From positions 1 to 64,000 of the forward strand of contig JAFWGA010000042.1 of the NCBI GenBank assembly GCA_017515325.1: DNA of 64,000 nucleotides, read 5' to 3'. The notes below the pieces were generated by a model. That model saw nothing but the letters and a program-made list of their open reading frames with translations, was not told where the DNA came from and made no database searches. A program made the position numbers and the translations under genes. This DNA is from Blautia sp. (GTDB taxonomy: Bacteria; Bacillota; Clostridia; Lachnospirales; Lachnospiraceae). Each line of letters begins with the position of its first letter. Within the stretch, counting starts at the first letter, position 1. Positions 45,069-54,918 of the stretch are shown here, in pieces.

Positions 45069-46289
45069 TTAATAAAGATAATCCGACAATACCGGGTCAT
45101 CAATATTCTCCGCACAGATCCAGGCCGGGGTAATCAGGATCTGTTCCGGTATTTTCCTCCTCTCAGGAGGAGCTGTCGCTTCCGCTGCAGCCCAGATAGC
45201 CTGATATCCGATGGCGTAAGGATGCTGGGAAACGCAGCCTGTCTCCCGGCCGCTTCGTATGGCTTCCTGCTGCCGCCTGGTGGCATCCACTCCCACGATT
45301 GCCAGATCCTGTGCCTGTTTCACGATATCCAAAGCCAGAAAATTATCGGAAATATCCGCATTCGTACAGAAAACGCCCTTCAGATCAGGATTTTCCTCAA
45401 ACAGGGTCGTGATCATCTTCTCTGTCTCCGATGCCTTCTCAATATAGACCGGTTCCAGAACCTCTATCTCTTTATACTCCCGGATACAGTCGTTAAAGCC
45501 CCTGACCCGCTCCAAAAGGCTCTGTCCCTTGCCTGATATGGACAAAACCACGACCTTTCCCTTCTTTCCCAAAGCCAGGGCGAGACGATATGCCCCCTGC
45601 CGGCCGATTTCATAATTATCGGAAGCGCGAAAGGCTGTGACCAGGTCACTCTCACTTACGTTTGAGTCGAAAGCGATCACAGGGATTTTATTCTCGTAGG
45701 CCATTTCCAGCTGCGCCAGGCAGGAATTCATATCGATGGCAGACAGACAGACCACATCCGGATTTTCGGAAAGGACAGCATCAAAGGTATTGATCTGCGC
45801 CTCGATGTCTTCCTCGCTGGAGGGTCCTTCATAGGTCATCTTCAGCTGTTCGTCCTTGGAAAAATCATAAGCCGCGTTGATATCACTGACCGCCTTCTTC
45901 ATGCCTTTCTGGACAAGCTTCCAGAACTCACCTTTTCTATTCTTCCCGATAACCGCAATTCTGGCTCCTTTGTGTACGGATACAGAGGTGTCTATCTGAG
46001 GGATCCACTCGTCTGTGGGATTCGATCCTGTTTGTGCTGTTTCCTCGGTTGTTGACCGAAAGGCGTCTCCTTTACTGTCATCTCCTGAAGCCGGGTTTTC
46101 ATGTGCGGCTGCGGTGTCTTTGACCTCCGCCTGGACTGCTGCCGTAATGCCCTCATCTGTATCGCCTTCCGTAAGAGTCGTCTCTGACAGCTTGTATTGC
46201 GCGGCTGTTTCCCGAGGAGTATGCAGGCCAAGCACAAACAGCACAAGAAAAACAATCCCGGCAAGAGTAACGGTAAATAATTTCCTCAT
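45069..46289 (-). CDS. Orphan sugar-binding-type protein (periplasmic-binding fold)
   Basis: 406 residues. One N-terminal hydrophobic helix without a lipobox cysteine, then an 80-residue polar linker, then a type 1 periplasmic-binding domain from about residue 100 (ARIAVIGKNRKGEFWKLVQKGMKKA, DVVCLSAIDMNSC, IPVIAFDSNV, VGVDATRRQQEAIRSG). Such domains bind sugars or similar ligands for ABC transporters or sensors. No permease or ATPase gene is adjacent, so it may work with a distant transporter or a signalling protein. The start has AAGGAG. Confidence 0.82.
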   Translation of the reverse strand: MRKLFTVTLAGIVFLVLFVLGLHTPRETAAQYKLSETTLTEGDTDEGITAAVQAEVKDTAAAHENPASGDDSKGDAFRSTTEETAQTGSNPTDEWIPQIDTSVSVHKGARIAVIGKNRKGEFWKLVQKGMKKAVSDINAAYDFSKDEQLKMTYEGPSSEEDIEAQINTFDAVLSENPDVVCLSAIDMNSCLAQLEMAYENKIPVIAFDSNVSESDLVTAFRASDNYEIGRQGAYRLALALGKKGKVVVLSISGKGQSLLERVRGFNDCIREYKEIEVLEPVYIEKASETEKMITTLFEENPDLKGVFCTNADISDNFLALDIVKQAQDLAIVGVDATRRQQEAIRSGRETGCVSQHPYAIGYQAIWAAAEATAPPERRKIPEQILITPAWICAENIDDPVLSDYLY

Positions 46290-46350
46290 TTTCTTTGTGT
46301 CTCCTTCAATAATCCAAAGCTTACTGCTTCTGAATTATTATACATATTTT

Positions 46351-47088
46351 TTATTCTTCGTCCACCGCTTTATCCTGAAAAAGCAAAAAACTCCTTCCCA
46401 GGGGCTGGCACTCCCAGTGAAGGAGCCTTCCGGTGACAGGATGCGTAGCGCAAAGGGATGTGGCACACAGCCCCATCTCCTGATTCATTCCGGGAAAAGC
46501 TTTTCCATATTTCCGGTCTCCCAGAATCGGCAGACCTGCGGCGGCAAGCTGCACCCGGATCTGATGATGCCTGCCGGTAAAAAGCCTGACAGCCAGCAGC
46601 AGGCAGAGCTCATCCGGTATCACATCCTGTCTCTTTTTCAGGATCCGATAGGCCAGCCTGGCCTTCTTTGCTCCTTTTCTCTCCTCCGGGACCTGGGCAG
46701 CGCAGTGGGTGCGGGGATCCCAGACAAGGAAGGATTCCAGAAAAGTTTCCTCTCCGCCATTTTCTGACCGTCCTGCAAAGGCGTCAATCTCCGCAGTGAC
46801 CACAGCCTGGTATTCTTTCACCATCTGTCCATTTCTCAGCTGAGTGCTCAGTTCTCCTGCCGCAAGGGGCGTTTTTGCCATCAGGACCAGCCCTTCCACC
46901 GGCTGGTCCAGCCGGTGGACAAGGCCAACATACCCGCCCTTAAGATAAGTTCTGGCCAGACTCTCCAGATCCGTTACACCAGGATTGGCGTTCTGAACCG
47001 CCAATCCCGAGGGTTTATGGCAGACGATCAGGTCGTCATCCTCGTAGAGAATGCTTTTCCGGAATTCAAACAGGGTAAACCGTTTCAT
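46351..47088 (-). CDS. RluA-family pseudouridine synthase
   Basis: 245 residues, a stand-alone catalytic domain without S4. VHRLDQPVEGLVLMAKT carries the catalytic Asp; KPSGLAVQN and FTGRHHQIRVQLA are the flanking family blocks. In the usual motif the residue after HRLDxx is Thr-Ser-Gly; here it is Val-Glu-Gly. The RNA target is unknown. Start ATG 47088 with AGGAG. It is 21 bp after the ABC-class ATPase. Confidence 0.87.
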   Translation of the reverse strand: MKRFTLFEFRKSILYEDDDLIVCHKPSGLAVQNANPGVTDLESLARTYLKGGYVGLVHRLDQPVEGLVLMAKTPLAAGELSTQLRNGQMVKEYQAVVTAEIDAFAGRSENGGEETFLESFLVWDPRTHCAAQVPEERKGAKKARLAYRILKKRQDVIPDELCLLLAVRLFTGRHHQIRVQLAAAGLPILGDRKYGKAFPGMNQEMGLCATSLCATHPVTGRLLHWECQPLGRSFLLFQDKAVDEE

Positions 47089-47109
47089 CAGATTCCTTTT
47101 CTCCTCTTC

Positions 47110-48849
47110 TTAGAGCCTTCGCCATCTGTCGATCATCGCAAAAACCTCTTCTCTGCGGGGAGCTGCAAGGCCATTCGCGATGCAGGCACCATCGAACAGT
47201 ACCTCGAGTCCTTTTGCCCTTATCAGGTCTTCTATCCAGTCTACTGCCTGCCTCACACTGGTCTTCCCGTCAAAAATATGCAGCTGCAGATATTTTAAAA
47301 TATAGGCGAGGGAAGCTGTCTGCTCCTTGTCCACAATCTGCTCCACCCCCCTCAGGATAACCTCATCCCTCTCGATCAGGAAATTGTCTTTGGATGGGAT
47401 CTTGACCCGGATTCTGCCCTCCCCCCGCAAAAGGCCTGTATCAGGGGAAGGTTTCCGGTTTTCGAAAAGCGGCAGGCCTTGGCTGAGACCGCTATCTTCC
47501 TCTTTCTCGGCCAACTCCTTTTGGTCTGCCCCGGCTGTCTTCCGATAAGCCGTCCATGCCGCTTTGGCCTGGCCGGTGATATCCCTGGGCAGATAATTGT
47601 CCATCTGGATAACGCAGTCAGCCTTTCCAAAAAAGGCTCCGGAGCTGCCCGCCACCAGAATGGTGGAGATACCCGCTTTCTCATACAGAAACCGGATCCG
47701 GGTGATGAAGGGCGTAATCGGTTCCTTATCGCGGCTGATTACCATCTGCATCAGCTCATCGCGAACCATGAAATTGGTTGCACTGGTGTCCTCATCGATC
47801 AGAAGAAGAGAGGTTCCCGCCTCCATCGCCTCAATCACATTGGCTGCCTGGGAGGTGCTTCCGCTGGCATCCGGCGTCTCAAAGACCGTCGTCTCTTTTT
47901 TATTGGGAAGATCATGAATAAAAAGAGAGATATCCGTTTTCCAGATGCTTCTTCCATCCTCAGCTCTGATCTTCATCGCACTCCTGTCTGTGATGACCAG
48001 CTCACGGCCGTCTCCTGCGATATGATTATACACTCCCCGCTCCAATGCCCCCAGAAGAGTGGACTTCCCGTGGTACCCTCCTCCCACGATCAAGGTGATC
48101 CCTCTGGGCACAGCCATTCCCCTTACCCTTCCCCTATGGGGCAGTTCCAGCACCTCTTCCAGGGAAGGAGGTGAGACAAAAGGCACGGCATGTTTCATGG
48201 GACGGTCCGAAATCCCGCTCTCCCTGGGCAGAACAGAGCCGTCTGCCACAAAGGCGGTAAGATGGCGCTTCGAAAGCTCCCGTCGGATGAAGGCCTGGTC
48301 GTCTGCCAGATCCATGCTCCTTTTCACTTTCTCCTGGCCCAGATTCCGATAAAAGAGACATTTTTCCAGCCAGGGAGGCAGCTCATCAAAGAGAATGCGG
48401 ATCAGCTCCCGGGAATTGATCGTCCTTCCGTTGGCAGGAAATCCAACCTCAAAGCGAAGGACGACATCCCCTGTCCGGGAATGGATACTCACGGCGGATC
48501 TCTCCAGGATCTCCTGGCCGGGCACAGAGGTGGTCACCAACCCGCTTTTACCGGAACCGGCATAATGTCTTTTGCCGGAGGAAAGCTCGCCGGCAAAGGC
48601 TCTCAGCACCAGATCCTGCAAAGCGATCCTGCGGTTTTCCTCCTGATAAAAGGGGGCCGGAAATCCTGCCTTTTCCCCCTTTACCGTGACACTGACCTTG
48701 CTGGGCGAGGCAAAAGGATCCCCCTGGACATGGTCGATGCTCAGGACATAGGTGCCAAAGTCCCACCTTCCTCTCGTCTGTTTATAGGCGGGATAACCCT
48801 TGCGGTCGATAGAAATCAAAAGCTGTCTTAATTCCGTTTGCTTTTCCAT
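47110..48849 (-). CDS. ABC-class ATPase (PF09818-type)
   Basis: 579 residues, no membrane segment. Walker A is GGGYHGKST near residue 265, Walker B LLLIDEDTSATNF near 350; the first 200 residues form the family's N-terminal domain. It is the predicted ATPase of the ABC class also seen in trypanosome MRB1590, which binds RNA. Function in bacteria is unsettled. The start is 8 bp after galE. Confidence 0.85.
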   Translation of the reverse strand: MEKQTELRQLLISIDRKGYPAYKQTRGRWDFGTYVLSIDHVQGDPFASPSKVSVTVKGEKAGFPAPFYQEENRRIALQDLVLRAFAGELSSGKRHYAGSGKSGLVTTSVPGQEILERSAVSIHSRTGDVVLRFEVGFPANGRTINSRELIRILFDELPPWLEKCLFYRNLGQEKVKRSMDLADDQAFIRRELSKRHLTAFVADGSVLPRESGISDRPMKHAVPFVSPPSLEEVLELPHRGRVRGMAVPRGITLIVGGGYHGKSTLLGALERGVYNHIAGDGRELVITDRSAMKIRAEDGRSIWKTDISLFIHDLPNKKETTVFETPDASGSTSQAANVIEAMEAGTSLLLIDEDTSATNFMVRDELMQMVISRDKEPITPFITRIRFLYEKAGISTILVAGSSGAFFGKADCVIQMDNYLPRDITGQAKAAWTAYRKTAGADQKELAEKEEDSGLSQGLPLFENRKPSPDTGLLRGEGRIRVKIPSKDNFLIERDEVILRGVEQIVDKEQTASLAYILKYLQLHIFDGKTSVRQAVDWIEDLIRAKGLEVLFDGACIANGLAAPRREEVFAMIDRWRRL

Positions 48850-48857
48850 ACCGCCTC

Positions 48858-49871
48858 TTATTCATATCCATTGGGATTTTTCGACTGCCATCTCCAGGAA
48901 TCCTCACACATCTGGCGGATACCGAATTCCGCTTTCCAGCCCAGCTCCTTCTCTGCCTTGGAGGCATCAGCATAACAGACGGCAATATCTCCCGGCCGAC
49001 GGGCCTTGATCTGATAGGGAATATGGACTCCTGTGGCTGCCTCAAAATTCTTTACAATATCCAGGACGCTGTATCCGACGCCGGTTCCCAGATTATAGAC
49101 CGACAATCCAGCCTTCTCTTCAATTTTCTTTAATGCCTTGACATGGCCTTTTGCCAGATCCACCACATGGATATAATCCCTGACGCCAGTCCCGTCCGGT
49201 GTATCATAATCGTTTCCGAAAACTCCCAGCTCCTTCAGCTTGCCGACAGCAACCTGGGTGATATAGGGCATGAGATTGTTGGGAATCCCGTTAGGATTCT
49301 CCCCGATGCTTCCGCTTTGATGGGCACCGATGGGATTAAAATAGCGCAGAAGAACCACATTCCACTCCGGATCAGCTTTCTGGATATCAGTCAGAATCTG
49401 CTCCAGCATAGACTTAGTCCAGCCATAGGGGTTGGTGCAGGTTCCCTTGGGGCATTCCTCCGTAATCGGGACAAAGGCAGGATTTCCATAGACTGTTGCG
49501 GAGGAGGAAAAGATGATATTTTTTACCCCATGCTTTCGCATCACGTCCACCAGGACTAAGGTTCCCGAGATGTTATTCTCATAATACTCCCAGGGCTTGG
49601 CCACAGATTCTCCTACTGCCTTAAGACCTGCGAAGTGAATACAGCTGTCGATTTTTTCTTTCTCGAATATGGTTTCCAGTCCTTGTCTGTCACGAATGTC
49701 TGTCCGGTAAAAGGGTATCTTCTTTCCTGTTATCGCTTCTACGCGCTGCAGGGATTTCTCACTGGAGTTGCTGAGATTATCCAGCACCACTACGTCATAT
49801 CCTGCATTCTCGAGCTCCACAACGGTATGACTGCCGATATAGCCGGCTCCTCCTGTCACTAAGATTGCCAT
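48858..49871 (-). CDS. galE: UDP-glucose 4-epimerase
   Basis: 337 residues, extended SDR. NAD-binding motif [10 protein letters not shown] at residues 6-15; catalytic Y-x-x-x-K in [20 protein letters not shown] supplies the Ser/Thr; [13 protein letters not shown] follows. Interconverts UDP-glucose and UDP-galactose. The start is ATG 49871 with AGGAGG; the upstream 13 codons overlap the previous gene. It follows a sugar nucleotidyltransferase, so both may feed envelope glycans. Confidence 0.96.
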   Translation of the reverse strand: MAILVTGGAGYIGSHTVVELENAGYDVVVLDNLSNSSEKSLQRVEAITGKKIPFYRTDIRDRQGLETIFEKEKIDSCIHFAGLKAVGESVAKPWEYYENNISGTLVLVDVMRKHGVKNIIFSSSATVYGNPAFVPITEECPKGTCTNPYGWTKSMLEQILTDIQKADPEWNVVLLRYFNPIGAHQSGSIGENPNGIPNNLMPYITQVAVGKLKELGVFGNDYDTPDGTGVRDYIHVVDLAKGHVKALKKIEEKAGLSVYNLGTGVGYSVLDIVKNFEAATGVHIPYQIKARRPGDIAVCYADASKAEKELGWKAEFGIRQMCEDSWRWQSKNPNGYE

Positions 49872-49903
49872 GCTGTCCTCCTTTGTTCTTTCTCCTTTGT
49901 TAT

Positions 49904-50836
49904 TTACCAAAGCCTTTCCGGATAGATTCCCTTTTCCTTCATCAGACGGATATTCTCCATGACAAAGGGTTTATCCTCCTTATAGGTTACCCCAAACCAT
50001 CTCTGGCTGCTGGGCAGAACCTTCACATCCGCCTTCTTCTCCTTCAGCAGAGCATCCACCACAAAAGGAAGATAGTATTCGCATTTCAGCGGATCCTGGG
50101 AGAGCTTTTCCCTTAAGAATCCAGGAAACCTGTCTGAGAGTTCCTTCAGGAAGCTCTGGGTAAAGCCCCACATATTCATGGATACAATAGTCTCCATGGC
50201 AATATCCTTCCAGCTGCTGCCGCCATCCTCCGTATAGACGGCCTTCCCCTTATCCTTTTCGATGTGGGTTAGCTCATGAACGGCACTAAGGTAGGAATCT
50301 TCGTCTGTCTCGCAGATACCCCGGGATACATGACCGTGGTCTGTCAATGTATTACCCAGCTGATAGCCTACCATCATGTAGTGATATCTGTCCTCGGAGT
50401 CCTGTGTATTTTTCAGGAATTCGCAAGCCTTCTCAAAGGCATCCCTTCCATAAAAATCATCTGCGTTAATCACGGCAAAAGGCTCTTTGAGGCTGTTCCG
50501 GCAGGAAAGCACCGCATGTGCGGTTCCCCAGGGTTTTACTCTCCCGGCAGGCGGTTCGAAACCATCAGGCAGATCCGACAGCTCCTGGAAAACATATTCG
50601 ACAGGAATCCGACCGGATACTCTGTCTCCCACCGTCTCTTTGAACGCCTGTTCATTTTCCTTCTTTATGATAAAGATCACCTTCCCAAACCCTGCCTGCC
50701 AGGCATCATAGATGGAGAAGTCTATGATAAAATGTCCCTTCTCGTCCACCGGATCCATCTGCTTGAGCCCGCCATAACGGCTGCCCATGCCGGCGGCCAT
50801 CACCACCAGTGCCGGGCTTTTCTTTTTCTCTGCCAT
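49904..50836 (-). CDS. Sugar-phosphate nucleotidyltransferase family protein
   Basis: 310 residues. The GT-A nucleotide-binding motif is [15 protein letters not shown] near residue 13-27; the metal Asp pair is in NADDFYG, and [12 protein letters not shown] is at the C-terminus. Similar proteins activate hexose-1-phosphates with NTP. The substrate cannot be predicted; it is usually annotated only to family level. The start follows AAGGAAGGG. It is 32 bp upstream of galE. Confidence 0.82.
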   Translation of the reverse strand: MAEKKKSPALVVMAAGMGSRYGGLKQMDPVDEKGHFIIDFSIYDAWQAGFGKVIFIIKKENEQAFKETVGDRVSGRIPVEYVFQELSDLPDGFEPPAGRVKPWGTAHAVLSCRNSLKEPFAVINADDFYGRDAFEKACEFLKNTQDSEDRYHYMMVGYQLGNTLTDHGHVSRGICETDEDSYLSAVHELTHIEKDKGKAVYTEDGGSSWKDIAMETIVSMNMWGFTQSFLKELSDRFPGFLREKLSQDPLKCEYYLPFVVDALLKEKKADVKVLPSSQRWFGVTYKEDKPFVMENIRLMKEKGIYPERLW

Positions 50837-50851
50837 TTCTCTTCCCTTCCT

Positions 50852-51382
50852 TTAATACCGGCGAATCTCCTCATTCTCATCATCATTTTTCGTGATGGAC
50901 CGGATCTCGACATAAAAATTGCTGCCGTTTTCCAGATTCACCTGAATCCTGTCACCAACATGATGTCTGAGCAGAGCCTTCCCCAGGGGGGACTCTATAC
51001 TGACCTTGTTGTCCGTGGACGCTCCCCGGATTGAAGTGACCAATTTATAGGTCTCCAATTCCTCATCTTCTTCAAACCATACCTCTACGATATCGTTCAG
51101 GCCAGCCTCATCACTTTTCGAATTGTCCGAGATGATGGTGGCATGCTTGAGGACGTTCTCCAGATACCTCACTCTGCTCTCATTCTGTCCCTTAAACTGC
51201 TTGGCAGCCTTGTACTCGAAATTCTCACTCAGGTCCCCCTGCGCCCTGGCCTCCTTTAAGGATTCAAGGGCCTCCTGCTGCACAACTGTTGTCCGGTAAC
51301 GGATTTCATCCTCTATTTTTCTGACATCCTGTCGGGTTAATCTTTCTCCCATGCTGTGTAAACTGCTCCATTTCTCTGTCAT
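50852..51382 (-). CDS. greA: Transcript-cleavage factor GreA
   Basis: 176 residues from ATG 51382, or 166 from ATG 51352. The coiled-coil tip is EARAQGDLSENFEYKAAK, whose Asp and Glu coordinate the catalytic Mg2+ in RNA polymerase; the C-terminal domain has ESPLGKALLRHHVGDRIQV. It rescues backtracked RNA polymerase. I prefer 51382 (GAGAG upstream, eight bases after the preceding stop). Together with the ribosome GTPase before it this makes a transcription-translation rescue pair. Confidence 0.93.
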   Translation of the reverse strand: MTEKWSSLHSMGERLTRQDVRKIEDEIRYRTTVVQQEALESLKEARAQGDLSENFEYKAAKQFKGQNESRVRYLENVLKHATIISDNSKSDEAGLNDIVEVWFEEDEELETYKLVTSIRGASTDNKVSIESPLGKALLRHHVGDRIQVNLENGSNFYVEIRSITKNDDENEEIRRY

Positions 51383-51389
51383 ATTCTCT

Positions 51390-54155
51390 CTATTGTCCCT
51401 GGCGCACCCGGTCAAGCCATTGGGCTACCTCTCCCTGGGCATGATCCAGCAGATAGGTCCTTGCGTTGACTCTTGGGGTCTCACTCAGATCCGTGCGCAG
51501 CCGGTCCAGGACATGATGTAATTCCTTGTACAGCCCCTCTGCCGACATGCGGATAGCTCCCTGTCCCAGGATGATCACCTGTTCCAGGCCGTCAGAGGTG
51601 GCAACCGTAACTTTATTGTTCCGCCCCAGCTTATGTACCGTTTTTTCTATATACATGTCCGCCGTCTCTGCCTCCCTGGTATAAACCACATGGATGTTGT
51701 GATAGCGGATCACCTCCTCCTGGTGGCCCTTGAGCTTGTAGGCATCAAAAACAAGGATCAGGTTCACTCCTGTTAATCCCTGATAATTGCACAGCAGATC
51801 CATCAGTCTGCCGGTGGCGGAATAAATATTTTCTCTGGCCAGCTTCTTCAGGTCCGGCCAGGCAAAAATCATATTATAACCGTCTACCAGAAGGTACTCA
51901 TCTTCATAGACCGGCGTTGATTTTGAGGTATACCTTCTTTTTTCCTCTTCTGCCTTGGCGTAATCCTTGGCTTGTATCACCGTGGGAGAACTGTCCCTGC
52001 GAAGCCGGGTTCTGACAGGACCGAAGGTCTTCTCGATCATAGCCTGAAGTTCTCTTTCCTCCTCATAGCTTCCCCAGGCGGTTTGCAATGCCCGGCTCTT
52101 CCTCCCTGTCTGAGAAGGCTCTGCCAGGACAGGCTCCTGCTCCCTGGATTCTGTATGATCCGGTTCAGAGCCCGGCAGGAAAACCGAGTCGGAAAGGTGC
52201 ATATAATTCTCAACCTCATCCCAAGGTACGATAAAACCGGCACCATGGGCACAGAACACAGACCCGGTGGGATTATCCATATCCCTCTCTGCATCATAGC
52301 CTGTTTCCTCTACCTGGGTCTCTTGATCCCTGCAAGGGAAATACCCTCCCAGGGAAAGGGAGATTCTCCCTCTTCCACCGGTAAACGAAACCAGCTCCTT
52401 GGGATAGGCAGCCATTTCCCGAACTGGTGCCCTGCCGCTTATCACTGTTGTCTCCTGCTGGGTCAAGGGAGTGTCAAAGCTTCCCCCCATCCTCTGGATA
52501 TCTGTCATTACCCTGCCCACCAAGGAGGAGGGCAGCTCTATGCTGTACTCATAATAGGGCTCCAGCAGGATGCTCTGCGCTTTCTTCAGTCCGTTTCTGA
52601 CAGCCCGGTAGGTAGCCTGGCGAAAATCTCCACCTTCTGTATGTTTGATATGGGCCCGCCCGTTGATCAGGGTGATCTGCATGTCGGTGATGGAGGAACC
52701 CGTCAGAACTCCGGGATGCTCTCTTTCCATCAGATGGGTCAGGATCAGCCTTTGCCAGTTCCGGTCCAGGACATCCTCACTCAGAGCAGTGAAAAAATTC
52801 AGGCCGCTCCCCCTCTCCGTAGGCTCCAGCAGAAGATGCACCTCGGCATAATGGCGCAATGGCTCAAAATGGCCTACTCCGATCACCGGGGCAGCTATGG
52901 TTTCCTTAAAAATGACCCTTCCTGTGCCAAAATCAACAGCAGCATGGTAGCGGTCCCAGATCACCCTCTTCAGGATTTCGGTCTGGACCTCTCCCATCAG
53001 CATCATATGGATCTCCCTCGACTTTTCCCGCCAGGAAACATGCAGCTGAGGATCCTCCTCCTCCAGCTCCCGCATGTTCCTGAGCATACGTGTGATCTCA
53101 TAATCCGAGGGGGAAAGAAGCTGGTAATCCAAAACCGGCTCCAGCACAGGCAGCAAGGGACTGTCCTCACAGCCCAGCCCTTCTCCCGGCCAGGTATGCG
53201 AAAGCCCTGTCACTGCCACACTCATCCCAGCCTGGGCTTCCTTGATCAGCTCAGACTTCATGCCGGAGATAATCCTGATCTGGTCTATCTTTTCCTCCCA
53301 GCGTTCCCCGTCCTTTTCCCCGGACAGCAGCTCTTTCACCTCCAGCCTGCCTCCCGTGATCTTCATATAGGTCAGCCGGTTTCCCTGCTCATCCCTGGAA
53401 ATCTTAAATACCCGGGCTCCAAACTCAGGATGCCTTGCCGGTTCCCTGGTAAAGAGGACAAAAGCATCCAGGAATTCCTTTACTCCCTCCATTTTCAGGG
53501 CTGAGCCAAAAAAACAGGGAAACAGCTTTCTTTCGCCAATCAGATCTACCATCGCCTGCAGAGGAATATCCCCTGTCTGAAGATAGCGATCCAACAGGGC
53601 TTCATGGTACATGGCTATGCCTTCAAGTACACTCTCATCTTCATGATCTGGCCTGCCGTCCCGATCCATATAATAAAGGCCTGCCTGGGTAAAGTCCTGG
53701 CAGTCACTGCTCAGCCGCTTCTGCGCTTCGGCCAGAAGGGCATCTGCCCTGGCTCCTTCTTGATCCATCTTGTTAAAAAACAGGATAACAGGTACATGAT
53801 ATCTTTCCAGCAGCTTCCACACGGTAAGCGTATGTCCCTGCACCCCGTCCGAACCACTGATCAGCAGAACAGCGTAGTCCAGCACCTGTAAGGTTCTCTC
53901 CATCTCTGCCGAAAAATCTACATGGCCCGGGGTATCCAAAAGGAATATCTGTGTCTCGCCATAGCTTAAAACCGCCTGCTTCGAGAAGATGGTGATGCCT
54001 CTTTCCCGTTCCAGATCCTGGGTATCCAGATACGCATCCCCATGGTCCACTCTGCCCAGCCTGCGGATATTGCCGCAGAGGTAAGCCAGGCCCTCCGAGA
54101 GTGTCGTCTTCCCTGCATCAACATGGGCCAGAATTCCTACAACCAGTTTTTTCAT
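51390..54155 (-). CDS. TetM-like ribosomal GTPase fused to a Rae1/YacP NYN ribonuclease
   Basis: 921 residues. Residues 1-650 are an EF-G-like factor of the ribosomal-protection family: G1 AHVDAGKTT, G2 ERGITI, G3 DTPGHVD (74-80), G4 NKMD (128-131), and domains II-V to about 655. A charged linker follows, then residues 752-915 match Rae1/YacP almost end to end: LLVDGYNMI (Asp758), LVFDA (Asp804), ETAD (Asp833) and VATSD (Asp855), the acidic residues of the NYN nuclease site. Rae1 cuts mRNA in the ribosomal A site. The start at 54155 has AGAGGA. It is in one operon with udk and greA. Tetracycline resistance is possible but not implied. Confidence 0.9.
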   Translation of the reverse strand: MKKLVVGILAHVDAGKTTLSEGLAYLCGNIRRLGRVDHGDAYLDTQDLERERGITIFSKQAVLSYGETQIFLLDTPGHVDFSAEMERTLQVLDYAVLLISGSDGVQGHTLTVWKLLERYHVPVILFFNKMDQEGARADALLAEAQKRLSSDCQDFTQAGLYYMDRDGRPDHEDESVLEGIAMYHEALLDRYLQTGDIPLQAMVDLIGERKLFPCFFGSALKMEGVKEFLDAFVLFTREPARHPEFGARVFKISRDEQGNRLTYMKITGGRLEVKELLSGEKDGERWEEKIDQIRIISGMKSELIKEAQAGMSVAVTGLSHTWPGEGLGCEDSPLLPVLEPVLDYQLLSPSDYEITRMLRNMRELEEEDPQLHVSWREKSREIHMMLMGEVQTEILKRVIWDRYHAAVDFGTGRVIFKETIAAPVIGVGHFEPLRHYAEVHLLLEPTERGSGLNFFTALSEDVLDRNWQRLILTHLMEREHPGVLTGSSITDMQITLINGRAHIKHTEGGDFRQATYRAVRNGLKKAQSILLEPYYEYSIELPSSLVGRVMTDIQRMGGSFDTPLTQQETTVISGRAPVREMAAYPKELVSFTGGRGRISLSLGGYFPCRDQETQVEETGYDAERDMDNPTGSVFCAHGAGFIVPWDEVENYMHLSDSVFLPGSEPDHTESREQEPVLAEPSQTGRKSRALQTAWGSYEEERELQAMIEKTFGPVRTRLRRDSSPTVIQAKDYAKAEEEKRRYTSKSTPVYEDEYLLVDGYNMIFAWPDLKKLARENIYSATGRLMDLLCNYQGLTGVNLILVFDAYKLKGHQEEVIRYHNIHVVYTREAETADMYIEKTVHKLGRNNKVTVATSDGLEQVIILGQGAIRMSAEGLYKELHHVLDRLRTDLSETPRVNARTYLLDHAQGEVAQWLDRVRQGQ

Positions 54156-54170
54156 GACATTCCTCTATGA

Positions 54171-54785
54171 TCAGCCCCCGTATAGCAGCTGACTGATCTT
54201 CGCCTTAACCACATCAAGAGCCACATTATTTCGTCCACTGTTGATGATCAGGTCGGCCGTAGCCTTTGTGGGTTCAACATACAGGTAGTGCATCGGCTTT
54301 ACCGTGGACAGATACTGTGTCACAATGTCATTGATATCTCTGCCTCTCTCCTTGACATCTCTGAGGATACGCCGGCAGATCCTCTCGTCTGCGTCAGCCT
54401 CCACAAATATTTTGATATCGATCAGATCCCTTATCCTGGCGTCCGCCAACAGAAGAATCCCCTCAACGATGATGATCTTTCTCGGTTCGATATGGAGAGT
54501 CTGATTGGAACGGTTGTGCTGGCTATAGTCATAAACCGGGCACTCGATAGCCTTCCCTGCCTTGAGCATGGTCAGGTGTTCCAGCAAAAGATCTGTTTCC
54601 AGAGAGGAGGGATGGTCATAGTTTACCTTTTTTCTTTCCTCAAAGGCGACTGTATCCTGTCTTCTGTAGTAATTGTCATGATACAGAACCGTTATGTCAT
54701 CGCCAAATTCCTTTTTCAGCCGATTGGTAAAGGTGGATTTTCCTGAACCAGATCCCCCTGCAATTCCGATCAATACCGTATCCAT
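54171..54785 (-). CDS. udk: Uridine kinase
   Basis: 204 residues. Phosphorylates uridine and cytidine. Walker A GGSGSGKST at residues 10-18; HDNYYR, DHPSSLETDLL, PVYDY and the EGILLL block follow as in Udk. The start is ATG 54785 with GGAGG seven bases ahead; a nearer ATG at 54791 has no room, and the frame from 54851 is unsupported. A 133-bp gap to telA contains no clear promoter. Confidence 0.94.
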   Translation of the reverse strand: MDTVLIGIAGGSGSGKSTFTNRLKKEFGDDITVLYHDNYYRRQDTVAFEERKKVNYDHPSSLETDLLLEHLTMLKAGKAIECPVYDYSQHNRSNQTLHIEPRKIIIVEGILLLADARIRDLIDIKIFVEADADERICRRILRDVKERGRDINDIVTQYLSTVKPMHYLYVEPTKATADLIINSGRNNVALDVVKAKISQLLYGG

Positions 54786-54918
54786 ATTCATTCCTCCATG
54801 TGTTGCAGCTGTTAGGCTGGACAATGTGGTAGTGAGAGGCACAGCAGCCATGCCATAGTAAAAATGGCCTCACCTCGCGATGAAGCCTGAAAAGCCGCCA
54901 TGATCCCTCCGGATTTTC

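Noticed and set aside
51390-54155. Tetracycline-resistance gene on a mobile element
   Set aside because: No transposase, integrase or tet leader is nearby, the gene is embedded in a housekeeping operon, and it carries a Rae1 domain absent from Tet(M)-type determinants.
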